From Pseudoalteromonas xiamenensis (GTDB taxonomy: Bacteria > Pseudomonadota > Gammaproteobacteria > Enterobacterales > Alteromonadaceae): a stretch of DNA of 64,000 nt. A program made the position numbers and the translations under genes. Location: positions 3,518,001 through 3,582,000 of the forward strand of contig NZ_CP099917.1 of assembly GCF_030994125.1 (NCBI RefSeq). The letters are read 5' to 3'. The notes beneath the pieces were generated by a model. That model did not search any database and was not told the origin of the DNA. It saw nothing but the letters and a program-made list of their open reading frames with translations. Positions 20,119 through 27,897 of this stretch are shown in pieces; position 1 is the stretch's first letter, and every line of letters begins with the position of its first letter.

Positions 20119-20964
20119 TTATTGGCGATTAGTGCGAACGTTCAGTGTCGTCGTTGCACTGTCTGTTGATCGAAACGGGTTGATGTCTAATCCACCACGA
20201 CGAGTGTATCGAGCACATACTTCTAACTTTTCAAAAGCAAAAGCATTTTGCAAGTCACAAAAAATCCGCTCCACGCATTGCTCATGAAACTCGTTATGGC
20301 TTCGGAATGAAATCAGGTATTTCAATAAGCCTTCTCGGCAAATTTCTCGTCCGGTATAACGAATTATGATACTCGCCCAATCGGGTTGGGAGGTGATCAG
20401 ACAGTTTGACTTAAGCAAGTGGCTATACAGCGTTTCAGTAACGACATCATCACTCTTTGACGCCAATAACGCTGTGGATGGCGAATAGGTTTCAACTTCA
20501 ATATCAAGGTCATCAAGACACTCCCCAGGTAATGCACCAAAAGGAAGACAGTTAAAATCGTCTGCTTTGAACAGGTTCACAATAACATTTGAATTTGATG
20601 CTTTTGATAGATCACGTGTAAGTGTTTCTTTTACGGTATCAAAAGTATCAAAGCGTGTTTGATTGAAACTGTTTAGATATAATTTAAATGACTTAGATTC
20701 AATGATCGAAGGGCTCGTACATGGAAATGCAAACGTTGCAACAGCTACTTCAGGTTTTCCTTTTGCATTTAACCAAGAAAGTTCATAGCCTGTCCAAATG
20801 TCTTCACCTTTAAATGGTAATGCGTCATCACTCACGTTGATTTGATCGCGATTTAGCTTTCTTGCGATAGGGTGTAACAATGAGGCGTCGTACTGGTCTG
20901 CATATTCCGTCGTTTTACCTAAAACGGAGGCTTTTAGTTCTGGTGCGTTGCTGTAGTCTGTCAT
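20119..20964 (-). CDS. queF: NADPH-dependent 7-cyano-7-deazaguanine reductase QueF
   Basis: QueF reduces preQ0 to preQ1 in queuosine biosynthesis, a tRNA modification. From ATG at 20964 the protein is 281 aa, matching the long two-domain QueF of E. coli (282). Motifs include [15 protein letters not shown] (NADPH-binding QueF motif), [15 protein letters not shown] (catalytic Cys), and the C-terminal [16 protein letters not shown] and [20 protein letters not shown] longer reading to 20994 adds ten residues not expected in the family. It is divergent from syd with about 60 bases between, an arrangement known in related genera. The frame is intact. Confidence 0.96.
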   Translation of the reverse strand: MTDYSNAPELKASVLGKTTEYADQYDASLLHPIARKLNRDQINVSDDALPFKGEDIWTGYELSWLNAKGKPEVAVATFAFPCTSPSIIESKSFKLYLNSFNQTRFDTFDTVKETLTRDLSKASNSNVIVNLFKADDFNCLPFGALPGECLDDLDIEVETYSPSTALLASKSDDVVTETLYSHLLKSNCLITSQPDWASIIIRYTGREICREGLLKYLISFRSHNEFHEQCVERIFCDLQNAFAFEKLEVCARYTRRGGLDINPFRSTDSATTTLNVRTNRQ

Positions 20965-21023
20965 GTTCAATTTAATCTCGTTACAATGACGCAATTATAA
21001 CAATTTATACTGGTGTTCACAGC

Positions 21024-21542
21024 ATGTCTGAGACTTTGTTATTGCAACAAACTTTAAACCAATTTAATCAACTACACCCAACGACTTTTCATGATGATGC
21101 GTGGCCGAGTCCTTGTGAGATCGGGGGAGTTCTCGACGATGAGCAAATAGCATGGCGACCCGTAGTTCGAGAAGGTGAGTCTCTGAGCGCATTGGCCAAG
21201 GCACTAGAAGTGCAGTTTCCTATTGCACTGCATCAATTCTACTGCGAGTTTTTTGCACCTAATATTCAAGCGACCTTCGAAGGTCATGGCATCGAGTTAA
21301 TTCAACCATGGTCAAAAGATGATTTTGAACGTTTGCAAGAAAACATTACAGGACATGTATTGATGAAGCGACGTTTAAAACAGCCTGAGACAGTGTTCAT
21401 CGGTTTGACTGAGCAGGACGATGTACTCATTACCATAGAGCTGGCAACGGGTAAGGTGTGCCTAGAGCAACTTGGCAAAAAACCACATCATGTGCTCGCA
21501 AGCAGTCTAGAAGCGTTTGTAGAGCAGCTTTCTATTACATAA
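21024..21542 (+). CDS. syd: SecY-interacting protein Syd
   Basis: The 172-residue protein matches Syd (E. coli 181 aa): WPSPCEIG near residue 27, WRPVVREG, ALHQFYCEFFAPNIQATFEG, IQPWSKDDFERLQENITGH and the end of the domain VCLEQLGKKPHHVLASSLEAFVEQL (shown in part). Syd binds the cytosolic side of SecY and is proposed to check the quality of translocon assembly. No membrane segment is present. It is divergent from queF. Family assignment is firm; the biological role is modest and partly unresolved in the family. Confidence 0.92.
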   Translation: MSETLLLQQTLNQFNQLHPTTFHDDAWPSPCEIGGVLDDEQIAWRPVVREGESLSALAKALEVQFPIALHQFYCEFFAPNIQATFEGHGIELIQPWSKDDFERLQENITGHVLMKRRLKQPETVFIGLTEQDDVLITIELATGKVCLEQLGKKPHHVLASSLEAFVEQLSIT

Positions 21543-21608
21543 TGCAGGATAAGTTCACTTGTAAAAACAATGCAGGTGAACTTACCCGCTTGTGGGAATG
21601 ATTCTGGT

Positions 21609-22382
21609 TTACTGGAAATCCCACGATAAATTTGAGACGAGTTGGCAGCTGTCACAGCGAAAATTGAAAAGACCAAACCAAGGTTCAGGCAAAGCCCAAT
21701 CGCCATTACAGCTTGGACACTTGCGAGCGAGCTCGGCGTTTAAGCTTTCTCCCCCAACGCGATACAAATAGTAATAGACTGGTTTTTGAGTCAAATAACG
21801 AATACGCTTGCTTAAATCTAAGCCACGCCTTGATAGATCACTCGTTGGATCTGAGATCTCATGGAGTGCAGGAAATTCGCAACGCGTCGCGCCGTTTATT
21901 TGGATTTGATCGCATGCTTGCCAATCTTCTTGCCATTTTATGAGGGCTTTGTAATCCCCGTTTGCAATAGCTGGGATCTTGTATAAAGGTACCGGTTGGA
22001 AATCATCACCGCAGTAAAGTGGACTGCAGGTGTGTACGTAAGTCGTATACAAAATAAAACAGCTCGACTCCTGACACATATCCGCGCCGTTCGAATGTAT
22101 ATCTTGCCCAATTACTTTCACTTTTGGTGCAAGTAACCCTGCTTCTTGCAGCAATCCAACGCTGTGTTTGACGAAAGGGCTGTGGTTAAGTGGGTGAAGA
22201 GAATCTTCCTCCGGGCACATGACTCTGGTGATAAAGAAACCATCTTTCAATACCGTGGGAAATTCTTCACCAATAATTTGGCCGTTAAAGCGAAGTGCAT
22301 TTACCACTCGGTTTATGGCAGCTTCCGCGTTGTCTAAGGTTGTGTCTTGGTAGCAATCGAAGGTTAAATCAACGACAAACAT
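21609..22382 (-). CDS. DUF2310 Zn-ribbon-containing protein
   Basis: The 257-residue protein begins MFVVDLTFDCYQDTTLDNAE and ends with a zinc-ribbon: CPSCNGDWALPEPWFGLF, then FRCDSCQLVSNLSWDFQ (two CxxC pairs near residues 219-250). The layout matches DUF2310, annotated in public families as Zn-ribbon-containing, possibly nucleic-acid-binding. Further Cys residues (CQESSC, TCSPLYC) in the middle could bind metal too. No membrane segment or signal peptide. Its ATG follows directly on the TAA of the upstream 91-aa gene, so the two are translationally coupled. The specific function is unknown. Confidence 0.82.
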   Translation of the reverse strand: MFVVDLTFDCYQDTTLDNAEAAINRVVNALRFNGQIIGEEFPTVLKDGFFITRVMCPEEDSLHPLNHSPFVKHSVGLLQEAGLLAPKVKVIGQDIHSNGADMCQESSCFILYTTYVHTCSPLYCGDDFQPVPLYKIPAIANGDYKALIKWQEDWQACDQIQINGATRCEFPALHEISDPTSDLSRRGLDLSKRIRYLTQKPVYYYLYRVGGESLNAELARKCPSCNGDWALPEPWFGLFNFRCDSCQLVSNLSWDFQ

Positions 22383-22658
22383 TTAGGCATCCTTATCGAG
22401 TAAAGCAAGGAGTTTGTCCAATTTCGCCTCGATCCTATCCAGCTGGGATTGGTGTTGTAAATCTGTCTTCGCTGTGGAACTAAAGGATGGTTTTTGGAGT
22501 TTTGCAACACCTTCAGGATCCTGCTTATAAGCAGCGATACCCGCAATAATTGTCGGCATTGGTACTGGCGATTTTAGTCTGGATTTCGTCGTCGCGACGG
22601 TAGGTGTTTTGCCTTCAGCAATTAGCGATAACAAGGCATCTAATACGATAGGATCCAT
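22383..22658 (-). CDS. Small protein with KfrA_N-like helix-turn-helix and C-terminal coiled coil
   Basis: The 91-residue protein starts MDPIVLDALLSLIAEGKTPT, followed by ATTKSRLKSPVPMPTIIAGIAAYK, a pattern (helix, GxTPTVxxxxxRL, PxxTIxxxIxxYK) that resembles the winged-helix N-terminus of KfrA-type DNA-binding proteins. The C-terminus (QLDRIEAKLDKLLALLDKDA) is a short coiled coil with heptad leucines. I do not recognise a named function. Its stop codon abuts the start of the Zn-ribbon gene, so the pair may work as a unit on nucleic acid. The DNA-binding suggestion is inference from sequence pattern. Confidence 0.65.
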   Translation of the reverse strand: MDPIVLDALLSLIAEGKTPTVATTKSRLKSPVPMPTIIAGIAAYKQDPEGVAKLQKPSFSSTAKTDLQHQSQLDRIEAKLDKLLALLDKDA

Positions 22659-22717
22659 GCGCTTTACTTACAGAAAATAAAGCGCATGTTATCAAGGTAT
22701 GAGCGATTTTACACACA

Positions 22718-22945
22718 CTATCTGAGCATACTATCTAGTTCATCTATTACTTCACTCCATGCACCATCTTCTCTTAGCGATTCCTCAATAAAGTGTTTTT
22801 GTGAGTCTGTCCAAAAAGGGGCATCAGATAATGAAATGCTGGCCTCAAGCCAATGTTGCTCTACGAACTTATCAATGTGTTGTTGCCCATTAGGTAAACC
22901 AAGTTGGGCAAACAAACTCTCTATAGAAGGCGTAGTTGTATCCAT
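22718..22945 (-). CDS. DUF2789 family protein
   Basis: This 75-residue acidic protein reads MDTTTPSIESLFAQLGLPNG, then QHIDKFVEQHWLEASISLSDAPFW (in part) and ends SEVIDELDSMLR. The LFxQLGL, FIxxH and SDAPFW blocks are the marks of DUF2789, a small family of unknown function in marine and soil gammaproteobacteria. There is no signal peptide or membrane segment. AGGACAAA precedes the start. It lies upstream of the two preceding minus-strand genes but is separated by about 60 bases. Confidence 0.8.
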   Translation of the reverse strand: MDTTTPSIESLFAQLGLPNGQQHIDKFVEQHWLEASISLSDAPFWTDSQKHFIEESLREDGAWSEVIDELDSMLR

Positions 22946-23036
22946 TTTTGTCCTCCGTTTGATTAAAAATCACACACTAACTATAGTTGGAACAGCGCAT
23001 ATCGCGAATGTTTAGAATAACAATAAAGGAACGATT

Positions 23037-23672
23037 ATGAATGTAGAATTACAGACTGAGTTAACCATTCGGTATGTGAGTCCAGAAGACACAAATGTTG
23101 CAGCGAGTTTGTTGTATCAAGCCTATCATGATGACCCAGTGCTTCGCAGTGTCTTAGATTCAAGCAATGAAACGAAGTTTGAGACGAAACTCAGGGCGTT
23201 GATCCGCGAAGAGTTGTCGAGCTTTGGACAGGGGCAGCAGCCAATGATTGGTTTGTATGAAGACGACCGATTGCGCGCGGTGGCGTGCCTAATTGAAGCG
23301 GACAGCGAGTTGCAAGCTCAGCGCTATTGGCACTGGCGATTACGATTGATGATGAGTGCGGGATATCTGCAAACTCAAGCCCTTATAGACAAAGAATCGG
23401 CAATTCGAGAAGCTCTAGCACCATGTGGGCACTATTTCTTCCTCGCTTTTATTGCCGTAGACCCGCATGTACATGGACGAGGGTTTGGTAAAGCCCTGCT
23501 GCAAGGGTTGGAAGAAATGATCCTCGACGTACCTGCCGCGTCTGGAATTGGCGTGTTCGTTACTCATGAAAAGCATCAGTCGTTTTTCGCGCATTTGGGT
23601 TATCAGGTTCACGACATTTTGGAGTTCAATAAAGTCCGTGGCGAAGTCATGTTTAAAGCAATAGCAAAGTAA
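23037..23672 (+). CDS. GNAT family N-acetyltransferase
   Basis: This is a 211-residue cytoplasmic protein. The GNAT acetyl-CoA site is visible as YFFLAFIAVDPHVHGRGFGKAL (residues ~136-157; motif A V-x-P-x-x-x-G-x-G-x-G/A), followed by VFVTHEKHQSFFAHLGYQVH, the motif B region. The N-terminal part (IRYVSPEDTNVAASLLYQAY, DPVLR) is typical of acetyltransferases related to the streptogramin/aminoglycoside type fold, but the substrate cannot be assigned. AAAGGAACG precedes the ATG. It is monocistronic, with a terminator downstream. The UvrY-type palindrome at 23701 lies between its stop and that terminator. Confidence 0.87.
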   Translation: MNVELQTELTIRYVSPEDTNVAASLLYQAYHDDPVLRSVLDSSNETKFETKLRALIREELSSFGQGQQPMIGLYEDDRLRAVACLIEADSELQAQRYWHWRLRLMMSAGYLQTQALIDKESAIREALAPCGHYFFLAFIAVDPHVHGRGFGKALLQGLEEMILDVPAASGIGVFVTHEKHQSFFAHLGYQVHDILEFNKVRGEVMFKAIAK

Positions 23673-23700
23673 AACGCGTTGGGTAAATTGGAAATTGAGG

Positions 23701-23718
23701 TGTGAGATATATCTCACA
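23701..23718. promoter_or_regulatory. UvrY/GacA-type upstream activating palindrome
   Basis: TGTGAGATATATCTCACA is a perfect 18-bp palindrome. It resembles the UvrY/SirA/GacA site of csrB/rsmZ genes (TGTGAGAGATCTCTTACA in E. coli, TGTAAG-N6-CTTACA in Pseudomonas): arms TGTGAG/CTCACA spaced by six bases. Its centre is about 170 bp upstream of the inferred sRNA start, where such sites stand in other species. The 8-bp gap between TGTGA and TCACA argues against a CRP site, which needs six. Confidence 0.8.
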
Positions 23719-23740
23719 AGGTTGTAAGTAGTAGAGGAAT

Positions 23741-23767
23741 AAGCCACACATTGTGGCTTATTTTTTT
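23741..23767 (+). terminator. Terminator after the GNAT gene
   Basis: AAGCCACA-CAT-TGTGGCTT (23741-23759) followed by A and a seven-T run. It would stop GNAT transcription before the CsrB-type sRNA. Confidence 0.9.
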
Positions 23768-23843
23768 ATTTAAAATATATTAAAAACAATTAGATATAAT
23801 TTGTTTCTTTAATATGACTAAATTTGAATTTGAATTGATAGCT

Positions 23844-23871
23844 TGGATTGGCGGACATATGTCCTATTATA
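23844..23871 (+). promoter_or_regulatory. Candidate promoter of the CsrB-type sRNA
   Basis: TTGGAT (23844-23849), a 16-bp spacer and TATTAT (23866-23871) form a plausible sigma-70 promoter, giving a start near 23878. The flanking ATATATAT makes the exact -10 uncertain. The 80 bases before it are almost pure A/T, as in csrB/rsmZ upstream regions that bind bending proteins. Confidence 0.5.
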
Positions 23872-23877
23872 TATATC

Positions 23878-24307
23878 GTCAAGACGACAGAAGGACACGG
23901 CAGGAAGCCTAGGACAGGACGTCAAAGACAGCGGAAGTTAGAATGGATTCACAAGGATTGAATTGTAGTGAATAGGAAGTTCACTAGTTAGGATAGCAAA
24001 GGACGAGCAGGGAGCGATGGGGTAAAACTACTGGATGTGGTTGGCATGGATGATACCTCGTACGGACAGCAAGAAGCATTCACGGACGTTTTAAAAAGGA
24101 ATGAACACAGGGCTGTGTTTAAGGGACGCAAGTAGGATGCAGCGAAATACGCAGGGTGCGTTAGTGATGGATCACAATGGAGTGACGGCGGGTATACTGG
24201 ACACATACCCGATCAGGGGAGATAAAATGGACCTATCCGAGGAATGGATACCAAAATAGGATTACTAGAGATTGAGGCGCGACTTTTGTTTGCGCCTTAG
24301 TTTTTTC
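23878..24307 (+). ncRNA. csrB: CsrB/RsmZ-type sRNA that sequesters CsrA
   Basis: This stretch of about 430 nt has no credible reading frame but holds about 26 GGA triplets, many in CsrA-site contexts (AGGA, CAGGA, AAGGA, TGGAT, CGGAC). By chance one would expect roughly seven. It ends in a strong terminator (AGGCGC 24276-24281, GCGCCT 24293-24298, six T). CsrB-family RNAs (E. coli 369 nt) titrate the RNA-binding protein CsrA through GGA loops and are switched on by the BarA-UvrY (GacS-GacA) system; the matching palindrome is at 23701-23718. The 5' end is inferred from the promoter. Folding and CsrA binding could not be tested. Alternative: an untranslated degenerate region, but the GGA density, terminator and upstream box together make CsrB very likely. 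Confidence 0.88.
24276..24307 (+). terminator. Terminator of the CsrB-type sRNA
   Basis: AGGCGC-(11 nt)-GCGCCT stem, extended by weaker pairs, followed by TTAG and six T. Confidence 0.9.
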
Positions 24308-24666
24308 TGCGTTTGACAACAATTCGACTCTGCGTGGTGAGGAGTGTTTCACCTCGTTTTTTCATACTAATTATGTCTGTTCTAGATATTTACGCGTAAA
24401 CATGTGCAATCTAAGATTCGCTCTTTCACTTACCTTGTCTTCCAAGTCGATCATGCCGCCGACCCGCTATAGAGAGTTGCGAAACCAAAGATTACTTTTT
24501 CACGGGTTCAGCAAACCCATTTTAGAGCGCAACGAAGCTGTATAACATAATGGGTAGGTAAGGATTTATTTTAGACCCGAGTAATCAGTTGTGGTTAAGG
24601 AACAAAAAGCTACAGTAAAGGTTCAACCTGAAAGTGCAAGGATATACCACAAGAGGGAGAGCTTAC
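24308..24666 (+). other. Leader region between the sRNA and the phosphatase-kinase gene
   Basis: No gene is seen in these ~360 bases. A second possible terminator-like hairpin is CGTGGTGA (24334-24341) / TCACCTCG (24350-24357) with one mismatch, followed by six T. Another small hairpin is GGGTT-CAGCA-AACCC near 24504. The region should contain the promoter of the signalling cluster, but I could not pick one with confidence. Confidence 0.4.
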
Positions 24667-26283
24667 GTGAAAATGTTCAAATACAATCTTGTTATCTCAT
24701 TATTGTTGGCTTTATGTGTAGTCTTCTTTAAAAACTCTTGGCTTGTTTATCCGTTGCTCTGGGCATTCAGTGCTGTAGCGCTCATATCAGCAGCTTATTT
24801 ATTTAATCGGCCAACCATTTTTAGAAAGCGTAGTACTGGTGAAATACCACTTTTAGTAAAAATCGTTTTACTGCCTTACCTGTTTGTCGCTCAATCCTAC
24901 AATTGGATTGTTTGCAGACAAAAAGGTCATGTAGCCTGTTCAAAGTTAAGCGAAAACGTCTTTGTTGCGAGCCGACTTTCAACATCGGATGTGCCAATGC
25001 TGAGAGCCGAGGGGATCTCAGCCATATTAGATGTTACCGCTGAATACGATGGTCTTAACTTAAGTCAAAGCGATGAAGGATTTTTCTACCTCAATATTCC
25101 CATTCTCGATCATCATATTCCTAGTCCAGCTCAACTAGCGCAAGCGCTCGCTTGGATTGAAGTTATGCATAGCGAATCGCGCCGTGTTGTAGTGCACTGT
25201 GCACTTGGGCGAGGTCGCTCAGTGTTTGTCTGTGCTGCCTATTTTTTAGCGCAAAGTGCCTCTTCGAACACAGACACAGTAATGGAAAGTATTCAACAAC
25301 ACAGAATAAAGGCTCGTTTGAACAAACAACAACGCCGAGCCCTAACTGCTTTACATCAAAATGATCTCTTACAACATAAAGAACGGCTTGGAATGTTGGT
25401 CAATCCAGTAGCAGGCGGTGGAAAATGGATGAAGTACGAAAACGATATTCTGGGGTATTTAACCACACGCTATCGCTTAGTGATTGCTAAAACGCAGGTA
25501 GATAAAACACCCCGCGAATCGGCTCAGCTGTTGTTTAACGAGCATGAGTTAGACGTTTTTGTAGCCGGAGGTGGTGACGGCACGCTCGCTGCAGCGTCCG
25601 AAGTTGCAATGGAAAATCAATGCACATTTGGGATACTTCCACTCGGTACTGCAAACTCACTTGCTCATGTTTTACAAGGTGTGGTCACTAAATTTGATCC
25701 GATTGATAGGGCTTGTCGTACTTTACTTTTTGGTAAATTACAGAATATCGACACAATAGAGTGTAATGGCATAACCATGTTGCTCGTGGCGGCGATTGGA
25801 ATTGAAGCAAAAATGATTGCCGACTCAGACCGAGAAAGTAAAAATGAGCAAGGCCAGTTCGCTTATATCCGACATTTCATGAATGCCTTGTTGGACAATG
25901 ACCACATACAAGTACGGGTTACTGTGGATGAAAATAAAACGCAGGTCGTGCATTGTGCAAGTCTGGTTGTTGCGAACGCAGCACCTAAAGTCACTATTCT
26001 AGCGCAAGGAGGACGCACTGAACCGGACTATCAAGACGGTCAGTTGGACGTAACAATTGTACCTCATCGAGAAAATGTGCAAGACTACTTAAGTGTTGCT
26101 CAAGTGCTACTCGGTGAAAAACCAAGTAACGACAACACGGTGCGCCATTTTTGTTGTAAGAAAGTGCATTTGCAATTTCAAGAAAAGCTAAATGTTGCAA
26201 TTGATGGCGAAGTGCATCAATTTGACAAAATGTCCTTTGAAATTAGACCAAAAAGCTTGGTTATGATGGTGCCAAGTGCGTGA
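24667..26283 (+). CDS. Membrane-anchored fusion: dual-specificity phosphatase plus diacylglycerol-kinase-type lipid kinase
   Basis: The 538-residue protein has two N-terminal membrane segments (about residues 5-45), then a dual-specificity/tyrosine-phosphatase domain with the active-site loop HCALGRGRS (Cys178, Arg184; CX5R intact) and an upstream Asp-rich DHHIP general-acid loop. From about residue 245 a DAGK/YegS-type kinase domain follows with GMLVNPVAGGG, FVAGGGDGTLAAA (GGGDGT at 301-306), GILPLGTANSLAH and the C-terminal IDGEVHQFD block. It may dephosphorylate one phospholipid or phosphoprotein and phosphorylate a lipid at the inner membrane; the substrates are unknown. GTG at 24667 is chosen because GGAG is seven bases upstream; an in-frame GTG at 24634 has none. 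It heads the signalling cluster, 19 bases before the sigma-54 regulator gene. Confidence 0.85.
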   Translation: MKMFKYNLVISLLLALCVVFFKNSWLVYPLLWAFSAVALISAAYLFNRPTIFRKRSTGEIPLLVKIVLLPYLFVAQSYNWIVCRQKGHVACSKLSENVFVASRLSTSDVPMLRAEGISAILDVTAEYDGLNLSQSDEGFFYLNIPILDHHIPSPAQLAQALAWIEVMHSESRRVVVHCALGRGRSVFVCAAYFLAQSASSNTDTVMESIQQHRIKARLNKQQRRALTALHQNDLLQHKERLGMLVNPVAGGGKWMKYENDILGYLTTRYRLVIAKTQVDKTPRESAQLLFNEHELDVFVAGGGDGTLAAASEVAMENQCTFGILPLGTANSLAHVLQGVVTKFDPIDRACRTLLFGKLQNIDTIECNGITMLLVAAIGIEAKMIADSDRESKNEQGQFAYIRHFMNALLDNDHIQVRVTVDENKTQVVHCASLVVANAAPKVTILAQGGRTEPDYQDGQLDVTIVPHRENVQDYLSVAQVLLGEKPSNDNTVRHFCCKKVHLQFQEKLNVAIDGEVHQFDKMSFEIRPKSLVMMVPSA

Positions 26284-26302
26284 AGTTCAGCAAGGAGAGT
26301 AA

Positions 26303-27676
26303 GTGAAAACCGTTTTATTAGTGGATGATGACGATCAGTTTGTTCAAATAGCGGCACGTATATTGGAACATCTAGGGTGCCTGTGCGACATATCATTAAG
26401 TGTGGAAGAAGCGCAAGCACTGCTCCAACATCAACATTACGATCATCTCTTCATCGATTTCATGCTGCCAGATGGCAGTGGACTCCATCTTGTGGATTGG
26501 TTACGAAAGCAAGGGAGTCAAGTTCCAGTGACGCTCATTTCCGGGCACCCATCTGTAAAAACAGCGCTTGAAAAGTTGTGTGTAGATGGCATCACTCATT
26601 TATTGAAGCCTCTCATTGCGGAAGACTTCGCGAGTATTTTGTCTCCCAAGAAAAAACCTGTAACTACAAGCAAACTCCATTTTGGTTGTTTGATAGGCGA
26701 TTCGCCGGCGATGAACCAACTTTATGACTTAATTGCGCGAGTGGCGAAAACAAATGCTAATGTCATGCTTCAGGGAGAAAGTGGGGTAGGTAAGGAAATG
26801 GTTGCGCAGGCTATTCACAATTCCAGTGAAGTTGAAGGGAAATATGTTGGCGTTAACTGCGGCGCAATTGCAAAAGAATTAATCGGCAGCGAGCTGTTTG
26901 GGCATGAAAAAGGTGCCTTTACAGGCGCAGTATCGCAAAAAATGGGTGTGTTTGAACAGGCGAATAAGGGGACATTATTCCTTGATGAAGTGACGGAAAT
27001 GCCGATTGATTTGCAGCCGAACCTACTTAGGGTTTTGGAAACTAATTCTCTCACCCGAGTTGGCGGCACGTCAGTAATAAAAACAAATTGCCGTATAATT
27101 TCCGCGACAAACCGCACAATGGAAGAACTGGCGAGCCAAAATGTGATCCGGGAAGATATTTATTTCCGACTTGCCGTTTTTCCTATCACGATTCCGCCGT
27201 TGAGAGATCGCAAAGAAGATATCCCTCTGTTGGTCGCATTTTTCCTCGACAAATTTAATCAACAAGGAAACACGCGGTATGAAGTAAGCGAACAAGATCT
27301 GGAAAAACTGAGTTTCTATGATTGGCCAGGTAATGTTCGCGAGCTAAAGCATTGTGTTCATCGGGCTTATATTTTGGCCGATCAGACCACAAATAAGCTG
27401 GTGTTTGACAACGCATTTTCATCCCCCTTTTCAGTGTTTTCCTCACAGCGATCTGAGCCTAGTCTCAATGAGTTATCAAATAATATCGTGGCACCTTCAT
27501 CGGGGTCCACTTTGCACAATGTGCAGGCAGGGAAAACGATAGAAGAAGTTGAAAAGGCGCTTATTTTTGAAACACTGAAATCGGTGGATGGCAACAAGAC
27601 TTCTGCAGCTAAGATGCTTGGGATAAGTACAAAAACACTGTACAACCGTCTTACAAGTTATCAAATCACAGAATAA
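26303..27676 (+). CDS. NtrC-type sigma-54-dependent response regulator
   Basis: The 457-residue protein has the complete three-domain layout: receiver domain (1-115; acidic cluster DDDD 8-11, phospho-acceptor Asp52, Lys101), AAA+ domain with Walker A GESGVGKE (157-164), GAFTGA loop for sigma-54 contact (203-208), Walker B TLFLDEV and RDRKEDIPLL, and a Fis-type helix-turn-helix at the end (NKTSAAKMLGISTKTLYNRL, ~432-451). It should activate sigma-54 promoters when phosphorylated. The start is GTG, with AAGGAGAG four bases upstream. It is in a same-strand cluster with histidine kinases, the likely partners. It is closer to the NtrC/AlgB/ZraR class than to a named regulator; targets are unknown. 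Confidence 0.93.
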   Translation: MKTVLLVDDDDQFVQIAARILEHLGCLCDISLSVEEAQALLQHQHYDHLFIDFMLPDGSGLHLVDWLRKQGSQVPVTLISGHPSVKTALEKLCVDGITHLLKPLIAEDFASILSPKKKPVTTSKLHFGCLIGDSPAMNQLYDLIARVAKTNANVMLQGESGVGKEMVAQAIHNSSEVEGKYVGVNCGAIAKELIGSELFGHEKGAFTGAVSQKMGVFEQANKGTLFLDEVTEMPIDLQPNLLRVLETNSLTRVGGTSVIKTNCRIISATNRTMEELASQNVIREDIYFRLAVFPITIPPLRDRKEDIPLLVAFFLDKFNQQGNTRYEVSEQDLEKLSFYDWPGNVRELKHCVHRAYILADQTTNKLVFDNAFSSPFSVFSSQRSEPSLNELSNNIVAPSSGSTLHNVQAGKTIEEVEKALIFETLKSVDGNKTSAAKMLGISTKTLYNRLTSYQITE

Positions 27677-27690
27677 AGATAAGGACTATT

Positions 27691-27897
27691 ATGGATGACA
27701 CCATGAAGCAGGATGAACTCTTGCATGATGTCAGAAAGACACTCAATCAAATTTCGATGAACGCGGAGCTGTTAAAACTGATCAACTCAACTGGACCTGA
27801 AAATGAAGAAATACAAGGCATCGCCGATAACATCTTAAAAAGTGTGTTGGATTGCAGTGAGTTACTTAAAGCGCTTAACTCCAAGGAAGCGCGATGA
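27691..27897 (+). CDS. 68-residue stand-alone DHp-like (HisKA-type) helical hairpin protein
   Basis: The ATG at 27691 is five bases after AAGGA. The protein reads as two helices (about 7-33 and 38-63) with a Gly-Pro turn. The first carries LLHDVRKTLNQISMNAELL, which looks like the H-box of a histidine-kinase dimerisation domain (H-D/E-x-R-x-x-L-N-x-I), with His12 as the candidate phospho-site. There is no ATPase domain. Its stop overlaps the start of the histidine-kinase gene (ATGA, 27894-27897), so the two are translationally coupled. It may be a phosphotransfer or kinase-pairing module, like the DHp of Spo0B; this is inference. I know of no named family for it. Confidence 0.7.
   Translation: MDDTMKQDELLHDVRKTLNQISMNAELLKLINSTGPENEEIQGIADNILKSVLDCSELLKALNSKEAR

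Noticed and set aside
23701..23718. TGTGAGATATATCTCACA as a CRP site
   Set aside because: The half-sites TGTGA/TCACA are eight bases apart instead of six, and the position upstream of a CsrB-type RNA fits a UvrY/GacA box better.
23988..24206. A 72-codon minus-strand frame inside the CsrB-type RNA
   Set aside because: No ribosome site or domain; its Ser/Pro-rich composition reflects the complement of the GGA-rich RNA.
24424..24442. Possible terminators or small RNA in the 24308-24666 leader
   Set aside because: Beyond one imperfect hairpin with T run there is no promoter or conserved pattern strong enough to call a second RNA.
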